Part shown: positions 1-7,167 of the stretch, in pieces
Layout of the letters: every line of letters begins with the position of its first letter
Position numbering within the stretch: position 1 is the first letter of the stretch
Assembly: GCA_000436695.1 (NCBI GenBank)
Contig: HF992662.1
Coordinates: 36,802 to 49,386 of the forward strand
Direction of reading: 5' to 3'
Source: Prevotella sp. CAG:1185
GTDB lineage: Bacteria > Bacteroidota > Bacteroidia > Bacteroidales > Bacteroidaceae
DNA length: 12,585 nt
Position numbers and translations under genes: made by a program
Notes under the pieces: model-generated
Seen by the model: the letters and a program-made list of their open reading frames with translations, nothing else
Told to the model about the DNA's origin: nothing
The model's database searches: none

Positions 1-1
1 C

Positions 2-634
2 GTTGCCTCGCGCCTCGGCATAGAGAGCAAGATGGTCAACGGGCGCCGCATAACCGACCGCGGCATGCTCGAAGTGGTTACGATGGTCTACGGCGGACTG
101 GTTAACAAGAACCTCGTTGCGCGCCTTCAGGCAAACGGCGTTGACGCCATCGGACTTACTGGTGCCGACATCGACGTGATACGCTCGCACAAGCGCCCCG
201 TGAAGGACGTAGACTACGGTTTCGTGGGCGATGTTGACCGTGTGGACGGACATAAGCTCCGCACGCTCATAGAGGCAGGAATAACGCCCGTTATGGCGCC
301 GCTTACGCACGACGGCAAGGGCAACATACTCAACACCAACGCCGACACCATAGCCGCAGAGACGGCAAAGGCGCTGGCCGGATATTACGACGTTACGCTC
401 ATATTTAGCTTCGAGAAGAAAGGAGTGCTAAGCAATCCCGACGACGATGACAGCGTGATACCCGTGATAACGCGCGCCGACTTTGAACGCTACGTGGCCG
501 ACGGCACCGTGGCAGGAGGCATGCTGCCAAAGCTCGAGAACGCTTTCGACGCCATAAGTGCCGGAGTGTCGCGCGTTAACATCACCCTCGCCACAGCCAT
601 AGACGGCCGTCACGGCACGATGATAGTGGAGTAG
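2..634 (+). CDS. argB: Acetylglutamate kinase (ArgB), 3' part; start lies outside the window
   Basis: This is the C-terminal 210 residues of an N-acetylglutamate kinase of the amino acid kinase family, which phosphorylates the gamma-carboxylate of N-acylated glutamate in arginine biosynthesis. The frame is open from base 2 (reading VASRLGIESKMVNGRR), so the internal ATG at 32 is not the start. Family landmarks seen are GLTGADIDVIRSHKRPV, the NTNADTIAAETAKAL nucleotide-site region, GGMLPKLENAFDAI, and a terminal DGRHGTMIVE. Roughly 45-60 N-terminal residues, with the glycine-rich phosphate loop, must lie upstream. Known from the literature: Bacteroides fragilis makes arginine through N-succinyl rather than N-acetyl intermediates, so the real substrate may be N-succinylglutamate; that is an inference here. 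No clear terminator follows the stop. Confidence 0.95.
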   Translation, partial: VASRLGIESKMVNGRRITDRGMLEVVTMVYGGLVNKNLVARLQANGVDAIGLTGADIDVIRSHKRPVKDVDYGFVGDVDRVDGHKLRTLIEAGITPVMAPLTHDGKGNILNTNADTIAAETAKALAGYYDVTLIFSFEKKGVLSNPDDDDSVIPVITRADFERYVADGTVAGGMLPKLENAFDAISAGVSRVNITLATAIDGRHGTMIVE

Positions 635-934
635 GGCACACAGTAAGCACTGCACATAAAGAAACTTTTGAGAGAAGCTTTGCAGCCGTGGGCATCATTT
701 CACGCAATAATTTGTGTGATATATAAAAATGATTTGTTAGATATATAAATATGTCCGCATGCGCGCATAAACAGCCTTTGCAGCCTTTGTCGGCCAATAG
801 CCTTGGCGACTGCCGCCGCAAACAATAAAGCAGAGGTTGCAGACTCATAACAGTAAATAAACGTTAAAACATAAAAAAGACCGCATTTGTTTGTAACTTT
901 CGGTCGTCTAAATCGTCATTTAAATAGAGAGCAG
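635..934. other. 300-base gap between argB and the sigma factor gene
   Basis: I see no protein gene here. The short reading frames on the minus strand have no recognisable content. The middle is AT-rich and holds a 10-base direct repeat, GATATATAAA, at 718-727 and 740-749, 22 bases apart. A short repeat of the CTTTGCAGCC type occurs near 679 and again near 776. The right end carries the ECF-type promoter described separately. No convincing intrinsic terminator for argB was found. Confidence 0.6.
892..917 (+). promoter_or_regulatory. Probable ECF-type promoter, likely autoregulatory
   Basis: TGTAAC at 892-897 is followed by exactly 16 bases and then CGTC at 914-917. This matches the AAC-containing -35 box and CGTC -10 box typical of ECF sigma factor targets. 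It sits just before the sigma gene's ATG at 935, giving a very short leader. A second CGTC at 905-908 is too close to the -35 box (7 bases) to serve. The motif match is seen directly; recognition by the sigma factor encoded downstream is inferred. Confidence 0.6.
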
Positions 935-1447
935 ATGAAAAATATCAGTTTCCGTAACGATGTTTTGCCGTTGAAGAACGTGCTCTACCGCCTCGCATTG
1001 CGCATAACGCTCAATAAAGAGGAGGCTGAAGACATCGTCCAGGACACGCTGATTAAGGTCTGGAACAGGCGCGACAGCTTGCAGAACGTCGACTCGATAG
1101 AGGCCTTCAGCCTTACGATATGCCGCAACTTGTCGCTCGACAGACAGCGAAAGGCCGGAAACGACAACCAGCCCATAGGCGATGAGGAAATGAGTTCTGC
1201 CGACACCGCCTCTGATCCTTACGAACGGATGATTCAGAAGGACCGCGTTGAGCTGGTGAAACGCATCGTTGACAGCCTGCCCGAGAAACAGAGAAGCTGC
1301 ATGCAGCTGCGCGATTTCGAGGGAAAAAGTTACAAAGAGATAGCCACTGTTCTCGGTCTGAGCGAAGAGCAAGTGAAGGTTAACATCTTCAGAGCGCGCC
1401 AGGCGGTTAAACAAAAATATAAAGAATATGAAGGATATGGACTATAA
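935..1447 (+). CDS. ECF (sigma-70 family) RNA polymerase sigma factor
   Basis: The 170-residue product is a two-domain extracytoplasmic-function sigma factor that directs RNA polymerase to a small regulon. Region 2 covers about residues 10-73, with the core-binding and -10 recognition signature AEDIVQDTLIKVWNRR and the following AFSLTICRNLSLDRQRK. Region 4 covers about residues 104-157, with LPEKQRSCMQLRDFEGKSYKEIA and the helix-turn-helix LGLSEEQVKVNIFRARQAV. There is no extra C-terminal domain. I chose ATG at 935 rather than the in-frame TTG at 887: the longer form would translate the putative promoter, and the region 2 homology begins right after 935. The end overlaps the next gene by 20 bases, suggesting translational coupling with a probable anti-sigma factor. 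The target genes cannot be named from this window. Confidence 0.9.
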   Translation: MKNISFRNDVLPLKNVLYRLALRITLNKEEAEDIVQDTLIKVWNRRDSLQNVDSIEAFSLTICRNLSLDRQRKAGNDNQPIGDEEMSSADTASDPYERMIQKDRVELVKRIVDSLPEKQRSCMQLRDFEGKSYKEIATVLGLSEEQVKVNIFRARQAVKQKYKEYEGYGL

Positions 1448-1904
1448 ATACATAGAACAGCTATTGGAACGCTACTGGAAGTGCGAGACAAGCCTCGAAG
1501 AGGAGCACATCCTGCGTACGTTTTTCAGCCAGAAAAATGTGCCCGACAGCCTGCGCCAGTATAAGGACTTGTTCTGCTATGAGCATTCCGAGAAGCATGC
1601 TGACGTGCTTGGGAGTGACTTCGACGCCAAGATGCTGTCTATGATTAACGAGCCGGAGCCGGTAAAGGCCGTCACTATAAGCCTCAGACAGCGTTTCATG
1701 CCGCTTATCAAGGCAGCCGCAGCCGTTGTGATAGTCCTCACGCTTGGCAACGTAGCCCAGGTGGCATTCACCGACGGCGGACAGCCCGAGCCTGCCGTGG
1801 CAGGATTTCAGCGCACGCACAACGGTCCTTCGGTGGCAATGAGCGACTCTGCAAAGATCGACTCGATGAAGCAGGCCTCTGCCCCTGCCGCTGTATTAAA
1901 GTAA
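1428..1904 (+). CDS. Small single-pass membrane protein, probable anti-sigma factor
   Basis: The 158-residue product begins inside the sigma factor gene (ATG at 1428; another in-frame ATG at 1437). It has a charged N-terminal region (residues 1-85, with IEQLLERYWKCETSLEEEHILRTFF written in two helical stretches), one hydrophobic helix at about 91-113 (PLIKAAAAVVIVLTLGNVAQVAF region), and a short low-complexity tail of about 45 residues. Lacking a signal peptide, it should place the N-terminal region in the cytoplasm and the tail outside. Proteins of this layout often sit directly after ECF sigma genes in Bacteroidales, where the cytoplasmic part is thought to hold the sigma factor. No zinc-binding HxxxCxxC motif is visible, so it is not a classic ZAS-type anti-sigma factor. 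The role rests on position and topology only. Confidence 0.7.
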   Translation: MKDMDYKYIEQLLERYWKCETSLEEEHILRTFFSQKNVPDSLRQYKDLFCYEHSEKHADVLGSDFDAKMLSMINEPEPVKAVTISLRQRFMPLIKAAAAVVIVLTLGNVAQVAFTDGGQPEPAVAGFQRTHNGPSVAMSDSAKIDSMKQASAPAAVLK

Positions 1905-2015
1905 GACATATTTCGATGCTTTCTCAATAAATCATGTTTAGTAAAACAAAAAAACAACGAAACTGTGAAGTTTCAATTCTCTCAAATTTTTCATAACATA
2001 CTAACGTAAAGAAAA

Positions 2016-2047
2016 GAAGCCGTTATCTGACAATGGATAACGGCTTC
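2016..2047. terminator. Perfect 12-bp stem-loop, terminator-like on both strands
   Basis: GAAGCCGTTATC at 2016-2027 pairs perfectly with GATAACGGCTTC at 2036-2047 around an 8-base loop. Downstream on the + strand is only a weak T-rich tail (GTTGTTTAT). The upstream side gives TTTTCTTTACG when read on the minus strand, a better tract. It can end the sigma/anti-sigma transcript, and may also stop a minus-strand transcript coming from the gene-free region. Confidence 0.7.
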
Positions 2048-2405
2048 AGTTGTTTATATACGTTGTGTTTAAGAATATTCATGTCAGCGTCCTTAAGCTA
2101 TCATGTTCAGCTTGCGGGTGCTGCTTTTTTATGCCCTTTTCTTCAGACCTCGGTCTGTAGTTTGTCTGCATATGGCTTGATTACGCAACCGCAATGATGT
2201 TTCCATCCGTATTGTTGCTTCCTGTTGCAGTCTTGCTGTATGTTTCTTCTTGATGTATCTCGCTATGCCTGCTGACAAGCGAACGGCAATCAGCCAAGCA
2301 TGAAACTTAACTCCTGCCGAATATTAATAACCGGCTTGGATTAAGGCATACTTTTATAGTTCATCGTCTTGCGTGGAAAAACTCTGCTGTTTACTGATAA
2401 AAAAC

Positions 2406-2457
2406 GGCCCACTTTTGCATCAAAAGTGGCCGAGTTACGACCCGTAACTCGGCCACT
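2406..2457. repeat. Compound palindromic element with two competing stem-loops
   Basis: Stem A pairs GGCCCACTTTTG (2406-2417) with CAAAAGTGGCC (2421-2431) over a CAT loop, with one bulged C. Stem B pairs 2425-2439 with 2443-2457 perfectly over 15 bp, with an ACC loop and arms ending AGTGGCC/GGCCACT. The segment AGTGGCC (2425-2431) belongs to both stems, so they cannot form together fully. On the minus strand stem A is followed by six T residues (A2400-2404 region on the + strand), resembling an intrinsic terminator. On the + strand no T tract follows. It could be a dispersed palindromic repeat, a terminator, or an RNA switch. Confidence 0.65.
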
Positions 2458-2780
2458 AACAGTCTGAAAGTAAATCGTTGATATTTTCTTAATAAAAACA
2501 TTCTATTACGGTGATGAATATTTAATCTGAAATGTATTTGTAGCTAAAAAGTTACGATTTTTAGGCCTATTCTTACTGTCGGTTGTTTTTGCCTTGTTAA
2601 ATGCGTCCTTACAAGTCGTTGACGTCAACCGGATTAACTTCATTATTAATTCTGTTGCGCGTGCCATGAAATGTTAATTTTGTAACTGATTATCAGTGCT
2701 ATAGCAGAGCTGAAGGCCGGATTATATGGATGAAATTATGATTTATTGATTTTATCGACATGAGATATTGATTTTTTATT

Positions 2781-2788
2781 TAATTTTG
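2781..2788 (+). promoter_or_regulatory. Candidate -7 box for the regulator gene
   Basis: TAATTTTG matches the Bacteroidota -7 consensus TAnnTTTG. It lies 76 bases before the regulator's ATG. No good TTTG -33 box was found at the expected distance of about 19-21 bases. A second TAATTTTG at 2675-2682 has a weak GTTG 17 bases upstream. Either could be the start of the transcript. Confidence 0.35.
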
Positions 2789-2864
2789 TACGCGTCAAGA
2801 TAAAAGCCACTCTTATATAGAGTGCAGTCTGTAATGAATTAAAATAGCTCTTTATAGGTTAATA

Positions 2865-4631
2865 ATGCACAATGTAAAATACTTTCGTCTGTTATTTATG
2901 TCGGTCATCACGATTTGCAGTTGCCTTTGGCCATTGTTGTCGTATGGTGCCGGACAGCCTGAGTATTATGCACGTTGGATGAAGTTGCCGTCAGACTCTT
3001 TATTGGAGAAAGGCCGTGCCTTTGCCAACGACGGTGTGCATGCCGACAGTGCGCTAACGTGCTTTACAATCCTTGTAAACCGATATTCAGACAAACTACC
3101 CAAGAAAGAGAAATATATCTGTGCCAGGGGCTATTCTGCCATGTGTTTTGTTTATTTCTTTGAATATTTCGACTATTCAAAGGCCCTTGAGTCTTTGGGC
3201 AAGGCCGATGAGATAAGCCGTAGCATAGGCGTGGAGATGCCACAGATATATATGAATTATGGCCATGTCTACAGCACTATCGGTGATCAGAATTTAGACC
3301 GAAAGTCAAGTCTTCTTGGCATCGACTATATGCTCAAAGCTTTTCGTTCGGCTCTGAAAGTGAAAGACTGGTCGATAGTAAATACTGCCTTCGGCAATAC
3401 TATTTCAGCGTCATATAAGCTGGGAAAATTGGATATGTTGGCTGAAGACTGGGAAGAATACGAAAAGACAGTAAACAGGAATACAGATTCCGTTGAATTT
3501 ACGAAGTTTAATATACAGCTTTACAAGTCGTTGAAACTGATGACCGCCGGCCGTTACAAGGCTGCTATAAATATATTTGATGATATTATTGCGGAGATGC
3601 CTTTGGATGTGTCGCACATACGCTACACTCTTGTTGTGCTGGAGTATAAGGCAGAGGCCTACAGCAAGATGGGAAACTATGCGAAAGCCGTTGACTGTAT
3701 GCTGAGGATGGAGAGTCTGTCTAAAAAGTTTGAGGTTAAGGATGCATATATTGAGATTTACCGCATTCTTGCCGGATACTACAAGCAACTCGGTCAGTTG
3801 GACAAGATGGAAGAGTGCTATTCGAAGTATTTCCGCGTAAAAGACGAGATACTTAACTATATGCAGGCCGCGCGCATCAACGAGATGAAGTTTTTGGGCG
3901 AGATGAGAAACATTGAGGCGCAGATGGAGGCCGTTAAGCAGAAGGCAGAACGCCAGCGCGTTATAATGCTGGCCGTGGGCATTGTGGCCTTGATAGTGTT
4001 CGTCAGCACGTTTATCGTTGTGCGCAAGAATAAAAAACTGCTTGCAGCCAACAGGTCGCTTTATGACAAAAACGTTGAGATAATAAAATCGGAAGAGGAA
4101 GAACGCAAGGCACGTAAGCAATATGAGCATCAGTTGTCAGAGTTGCGTTCAAGGCTCTCGGCACTGGATTCTCCCGGCAATGAAGCGCAGGTTGCAGGCA
4201 ATGAGGCGGCTTACGACGGCGAAGGCCGTGCTTCTACCGAAAAATACAAGAACAGCAATCTTGACGATGACGACAAGGCGATGCTGATAGAGCGCATCAG
4301 AAATGTGATGGAAGACACCGACAGCATCTGCTCAAATGATTTCTCGGCCGAGCGCCTTGCCTCTCTTGTCGGCTCAAAATACAAGTATGTGTCGCAAGTT
4401 ATCAACGAGACATTCGGCTGCAATTTCAGCACGTTCCTTAACAATTACCGCATCAAGGAGGCATGCCGCCGTATAAGCGATATCGACAAATACGGACATC
4501 TCACAATAGAGGCAATATCTGAAAGTGTAGGCTTCAAATCGCGTTCAACCTTTGTTACGCAGTTTAAGAGAGTTACGGGCCTTACGCCTTCTGAATATCA
4601 GAAAATGACGCGTTCTGATTATAAGCAGTAA
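2865..4631 (+). CDS. Transmembrane one-component regulator: TPR sensor, membrane helix, AraC-type DNA-binding domain
   Basis: The 588-residue product is probably a membrane-anchored transcription factor. Residues 1-29 form an N-terminal hydrophobic signal (LLFMSVITICSCLWPLLSYGAG). Residues about 40-345 are helical TPR-like repeats, for example AEAYSKMGNYAKAVDCM near 263-279 and LAGYYKQLGQLDKMEECYS near 302-320. One strong membrane helix spans about 366-386 and is followed by RKNKK, placing the C-terminus inside the cell. A charged coiled coil follows at about 390-435, then a linker, then a two-helix-turn-helix AraC domain at about 484-580 (FSAERLASLVGSKYKYVSQV, and LTIEAISESVGFKSRSTFV with FKRVTGLTPSEYQ). 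There is no histidine kinase or receiver domain, so it is not a hybrid two-component system. The signal sensed is unknown. The nearest plausible target is the two-gene operon downstream, which has a large palindrome before its promoter. No Shine-Dalgarno sequence is visible. Confidence 0.88.
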   Translation: MHNVKYFRLLFMSVITICSCLWPLLSYGAGQPEYYARWMKLPSDSLLEKGRAFANDGVHADSALTCFTILVNRYSDKLPKKEKYICARGYSAMCFVYFFEYFDYSKALESLGKADEISRSIGVEMPQIYMNYGHVYSTIGDQNLDRKSSLLGIDYMLKAFRSALKVKDWSIVNTAFGNTISASYKLGKLDMLAEDWEEYEKTVNRNTDSVEFTKFNIQLYKSLKLMTAGRYKAAINIFDDIIAEMPLDVSHIRYTLVVLEYKAEAYSKMGNYAKAVDCMLRMESLSKKFEVKDAYIEIYRILAGYYKQLGQLDKMEECYSKYFRVKDEILNYMQAARINEMKFLGEMRNIEAQMEAVKQKAERQRVIMLAVGIVALIVFVSTFIVVRKNKKLLAANRSLYDKNVEIIKSEEEERKARKQYEHQLSELRSRLSALDSPGNEAQVAGNEAAYDGEGRASTEKYKNSNLDDDDKAMLIERIRNVMEDTDSICSNDFSAERLASLVGSKYKYVSQVINETFGCNFSTFLNNYRIKEACRRISDIDKYGHLTIEAISESVGFKSRSTFVTQFKRVTGLTPSEYQKMTRSDYKQ

Positions 4632-4662
4632 GTAAAAACAGGCTGTTTACTTACTGTTTTTT
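4626..4662 (+). terminator. Intrinsic terminator of the regulator gene
   Basis: CAGTAAGTAAA (4626-4636) pairs perfectly with TTTACTTACTG (4646-4656), followed at once by six T residues (4657-4662). The left arm contains the stop codon of the regulator gene (4629-4631). The downstream operon is therefore probably transcribed from its own promoter. Confidence 0.88.
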
Positions 4663-4686
4663 GTACAAAATCATGAATTTGTACAA
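4661..4686. promoter_or_regulatory. 26-base near-perfect palindrome, candidate operator
   Basis: Two copies of the 8-base palindrome TTGTACAA (4661-4668 and 4679-4686) flank a central TCATGA (4671-4676), all sharing one centre of symmetry at 4673.5. Across the 13 base pairs of the dyad only the pair 4670/4677 fails. It ends 16 bases upstream of the -33 box at 4703, a typical place for an activator. The two TTGTACAA cores are 18 bases apart, close to two helical turns. A single TTGTAC half-site also occurs at 2786-2791 near the regulator's own candidate promoter. Binding by the AraC-type regulator is inferred. Confidence 0.6.
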
Positions 4687-4702
4687 TGTTTGATATTTTT
4701 GA

Positions 4703-4734
4703 TTTGTCGCGTTTTTAATATATTTGTAATTTTG
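4703..4734 (+). promoter_or_regulatory. Bacteroidota-type promoter of the surface-protein operon
   Basis: TTTG at 4703-4706, a 20-base spacer, and TAATTTTG at 4727-4734 match the Bacteroides -33/-7 consensus TTTG...TAnnTTTG completely. Transcription should begin near 4740, giving a leader of about 20 bases before the ATG at 4762. Confidence 0.8.
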
Positions 4735-4761
4735 GACTGTTAATTTTAAAAACAGCGACAT

Positions 4762-7158
4762 ATGAAGAAATTATTACTATTGTTGGTTGCTGTAGGCTCA
4801 TGTTTGTTTGCTGCCGCTCAAACAAAAAATGATGCCCGTAGCAGAATACCAGAAGACATTAATCCGTGGAACGCTCAGCGGCAGTTTGACATGAATCTTC
4901 TTAAGGAGCTTATCCCCGAAGGGGCAGTCAAAGGCAAGTCGAAGGTTGAGCAGCCTCGCAAGGCTATGAAGCGTGCAGACGGTGTTGTAGTAGATACAAC
5001 CAAATGTTTTGCAGTGGCTCAGTCTTATTACAAGAACTATAAATTTACTTATGATGGTGGTGACGTCTTGACTTATGATATTGGTATAGCTGTAGATGGA
5101 ACAAAGGTTACGTTTACAAAACTTTTTAATCTTTATGACCCTACCGATGAATTCAATACCAACTCGGATTATCCTGTTTCAGGAACCTATGATCCTGATG
5201 CAAAGACAATCACAATACCTACGTCAACTATATTGGCAAATGCTACAGTTGCAGGACAGATAATGGGTTATTATAATGCTGTTCTCGTGGCTGGGACAGT
5301 AGATGAGCAGGGCGATTTGTCTACTGATGATTGTCTCGTCTTTCATGTAGAAGGCGATTTTGATAAGATTTATACTGATCAGGCATTTGGAGTATCTGAA
5401 TATACAAGTACTGGTGTTTCTTATGGAATCTACCAATTATATAGAAACTTTCAGTTGGTTAAGCCTAAGGCAGGAGCAGAGTTGGTAAAGTTTAATGATA
5501 TTGTAGATTATGGCCAAATGTATGCTAATTCAAAGATTACGAAGTCTGTTACGATTGTAAATATAGGCAGCGATGCCACAGACTATGTAGTAAGTCTAGA
5601 GTCTGATGACAATATGTTCACTACTGAGAGCTCATTTGGAACTATATCCGGTCATAGTACAATGGAAATACCATTTACATTCAGTGCTAATAAAGTAGGC
5701 GATTATGAAGGCTTGGCTACATTGGAATATGAGGGTGGTAATCCTATGATGATACAATTGTCAGCATCAGTAATGCCATTGCCGGACTATTCTAAGATTG
5801 TAAAGAATGGTGATTTCACCTTTTCAACAAATAATGATTATCCGTTTGACATTACTCAGTTAGATGATGGCACCATTGTAGCACGTTCAACTACAGACGG
5901 TAATGTTGGAAGTTCTAAACTAACGGTTATGTTTAATGTGCCTGAAGGTAAGATGGGTAAATTTTCATGGAAAGGCAATAATAAAAATTCGCAATATAAT
6001 GCTCTCGGAGGAATGTTTGTTGATGATATGAATACCGCTGCATATCTTTATGACGGTTCCGATGTGGACATTTCGAATACACTGGAAATGGCACCTGGTA
6101 GTCATACGATAATTTTCCAGTTTGACCAATATTATCGTACTGGTGACTCGACAGAAGGAATGTATATATATGATTTGAATTTACAGACGGAAGATTTGAA
6201 GGCTGACTCTGCTGTACTGAATACAGATACTCTTAATTTGGGTAATTTCATAATTGAAAACGGCTCTGCAACAGGTACTGGTTATATAGAGATTATAAAT
6301 AAAGGAGCCAATAATCTTACACTGAAGAGTGCAACTTCTGATAATTCAGAGATAACTGTTGGCACTAACGCGGATCCTGTCAAGACTCTTGAAAAACTTA
6401 ATGTACCTGTTATTCTTAATGTTAACTCGGTAGGTAAGAAAGAGGCAAATGTTACTGTTGTGACATCTGCTGGAACCTATATCGCTCATGTTATAGCTGA
6501 TGTTATAGATATGCCTGACTTTAAGAGTATTGTTACAGAAGGGGCCGACCTAATGACATTCTCTACAAATTCGCAATATCCGTTTATTGTTGAAAATGGA
6601 AAGGCATATAACAAGTCTTCTAAAGTAGTAGACCATACAGCCACACAATCTTCATTCTCGATTAAGTTTACTGTTCCTGAAGGCAAGGTAGGAACAGTTT
6701 CTTGGAAAGGACATTTATGGGCTACACCAATGACAGAGCCGGATTTCTTATCACGTGATTATGCTATAGTTAACGTCTATGCGCCTAATAATTTGGCTAC
6801 TAAATATGTTTGTGGTAATGATTGTGATGCAGGTTCTGAAGTTGCATTTGTCGATTCAGGTTGGGGCGATTTTCTGACTTGTGTACCAGGTGACTACGAG
6901 TTTGAGTTTATCTATATTCAAGGTGGCGATTTAACATATTATGGTGAAGACCGTCTTGAAATAAGTGATTTTGCACTTCATTTGACAGAGTCTACAGGTA
7001 TCAAAGGCACTATTTCTGATGACAATGGTGAAGTAGTCAGCAAGGAGTTCTATAATGCTTCTGGTGTAAGACTCAACCACATGCAGCAAGGTTTGAATAT
7101 TGTAAAAACATACTATTCAGACGGAACAGTAAAGACTGATAAGGTCTTTAATAAATAA
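4762..7158 (+). CDS. Large secreted beta-sandwich surface protein with duplicated module and C-terminal sorting-like tail
   Basis: The 798-residue product starts with a signal peptide (MKKLLLLLVAVGSCLFAAAQ). VGSC loosely resembles a lipobox, but the hydrophobic stretch continues past it, so signal peptidase I is more likely. Residues about 75-235 form a beta-rich domain I do not recognise. Then a two-part module occurs twice. First comes an Ig-like domain resembling ASH/choice-of-anchor-D folds (about 238-338 and 482-582). Each is followed by a domain opening with PDYSKIV/PDFKSIV and carrying FSTNNDYPF/FSTNSQYPF and VPEGKMGKFSWKG/VPEGKVGTVSWKG at 393-405 and 638-650. The last 50 residues (TGIKG..., GVRLNHMQQGLNIVK, DGTVKTDKVFNK) resemble the tail of the next gene and of type IX secretion cargo. 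No catalytic motif is visible; adhesion or ligand binding is plausible but unproven. The gene is noticeably more AT-rich than its neighbours. Confidence 0.75.
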   Translation: MKKLLLLLVAVGSCLFAAAQTKNDARSRIPEDINPWNAQRQFDMNLLKELIPEGAVKGKSKVEQPRKAMKRADGVVVDTTKCFAVAQSYYKNYKFTYDGGDVLTYDIGIAVDGTKVTFTKLFNLYDPTDEFNTNSDYPVSGTYDPDAKTITIPTSTILANATVAGQIMGYYNAVLVAGTVDEQGDLSTDDCLVFHVEGDFDKIYTDQAFGVSEYTSTGVSYGIYQLYRNFQLVKPKAGAELVKFNDIVDYGQMYANSKITKSVTIVNIGSDATDYVVSLESDDNMFTTESSFGTISGHSTMEIPFTFSANKVGDYEGLATLEYEGGNPMMIQLSASVMPLPDYSKIVKNGDFTFSTNNDYPFDITQLDDGTIVARSTTDGNVGSSKLTVMFNVPEGKMGKFSWKGNNKNSQYNALGGMFVDDMNTAAYLYDGSDVDISNTLEMAPGSHTIIFQFDQYYRTGDSTEGMYIYDLNLQTEDLKADSAVLNTDTLNLGNFIIENGSATGTGYIEIINKGANNLTLKSATSDNSEITVGTNADPVKTLEKLNVPVILNVNSVGKKEANVTVVTSAGTYIAHVIADVIDMPDFKSIVTEGADLMTFSTNSQYPFIVENGKAYNKSSKVVDHTATQSSFSIKFTVPEGKVGTVSWKGHLWATPMTEPDFLSRDYAIVNVYAPNNLATKYVCGNDCDAGSEVAFVDSGWGDFLTCVPGDYEFEFIYIQGGDLTYYGEDRLEISDFALHLTESTGIKGTISDDNGEVVSKEFYNASGVRLNHMQQGLNIVKTYYSDGTVKTDKVFNK

Positions 7159-7167
7159 TTTTGAAGT

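Larger units (their letters stand above)
1905..2864. other. 960-base gene-free region upstream of the transmembrane regulator
   Basis: No credible protein gene was found on either strand. The longest item is a minus-strand frame open from about 2323 to 2129 (64 codons) without a good start codon. Contents in order are a hairpin at 2016-2047, a small dyad CAGACC/GGTCTG at 2144-2157, a compound hairpin at 2406-2457, a perfect 12-base palindrome GTTGACGTCAAC at 2618-2629, a TAATTTTG box at 2675-2682, an ACTGAT-T-ATCAGT dyad at 2685-2697, and a second TAATTTTG box at 2781-2788. Such length and structure are unusual beside compact neighbours, and could hide a small RNA, a repeat element or a complex control region. 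Confidence 0.65.

Noticed and set aside
887..934. TTG-initiated extension of the sigma factor by 16 residues
   Set aside because: It overlaps the ECF-type promoter boxes, adds no family homology, and a good ATG at 935 begins right where region 2 homology needs it.
2144..2157. CAGACC-TC-GGTCTG dyad as a terminator
   Set aside because: The stem is short, the loop is too tight unless pairs open, and no T tract follows.
2129..2323. Minus-strand frame of 64 codons in the gene-free region (reads ...VKFHAWLIAVRLSAGIARY...)
   Set aside because: There is no ATG or GTG near its beginning (first ATG leaves only 25 residues) and I recognise no family. It could be a repeat-borne or decayed frame, so it is kept only as part of a finding.
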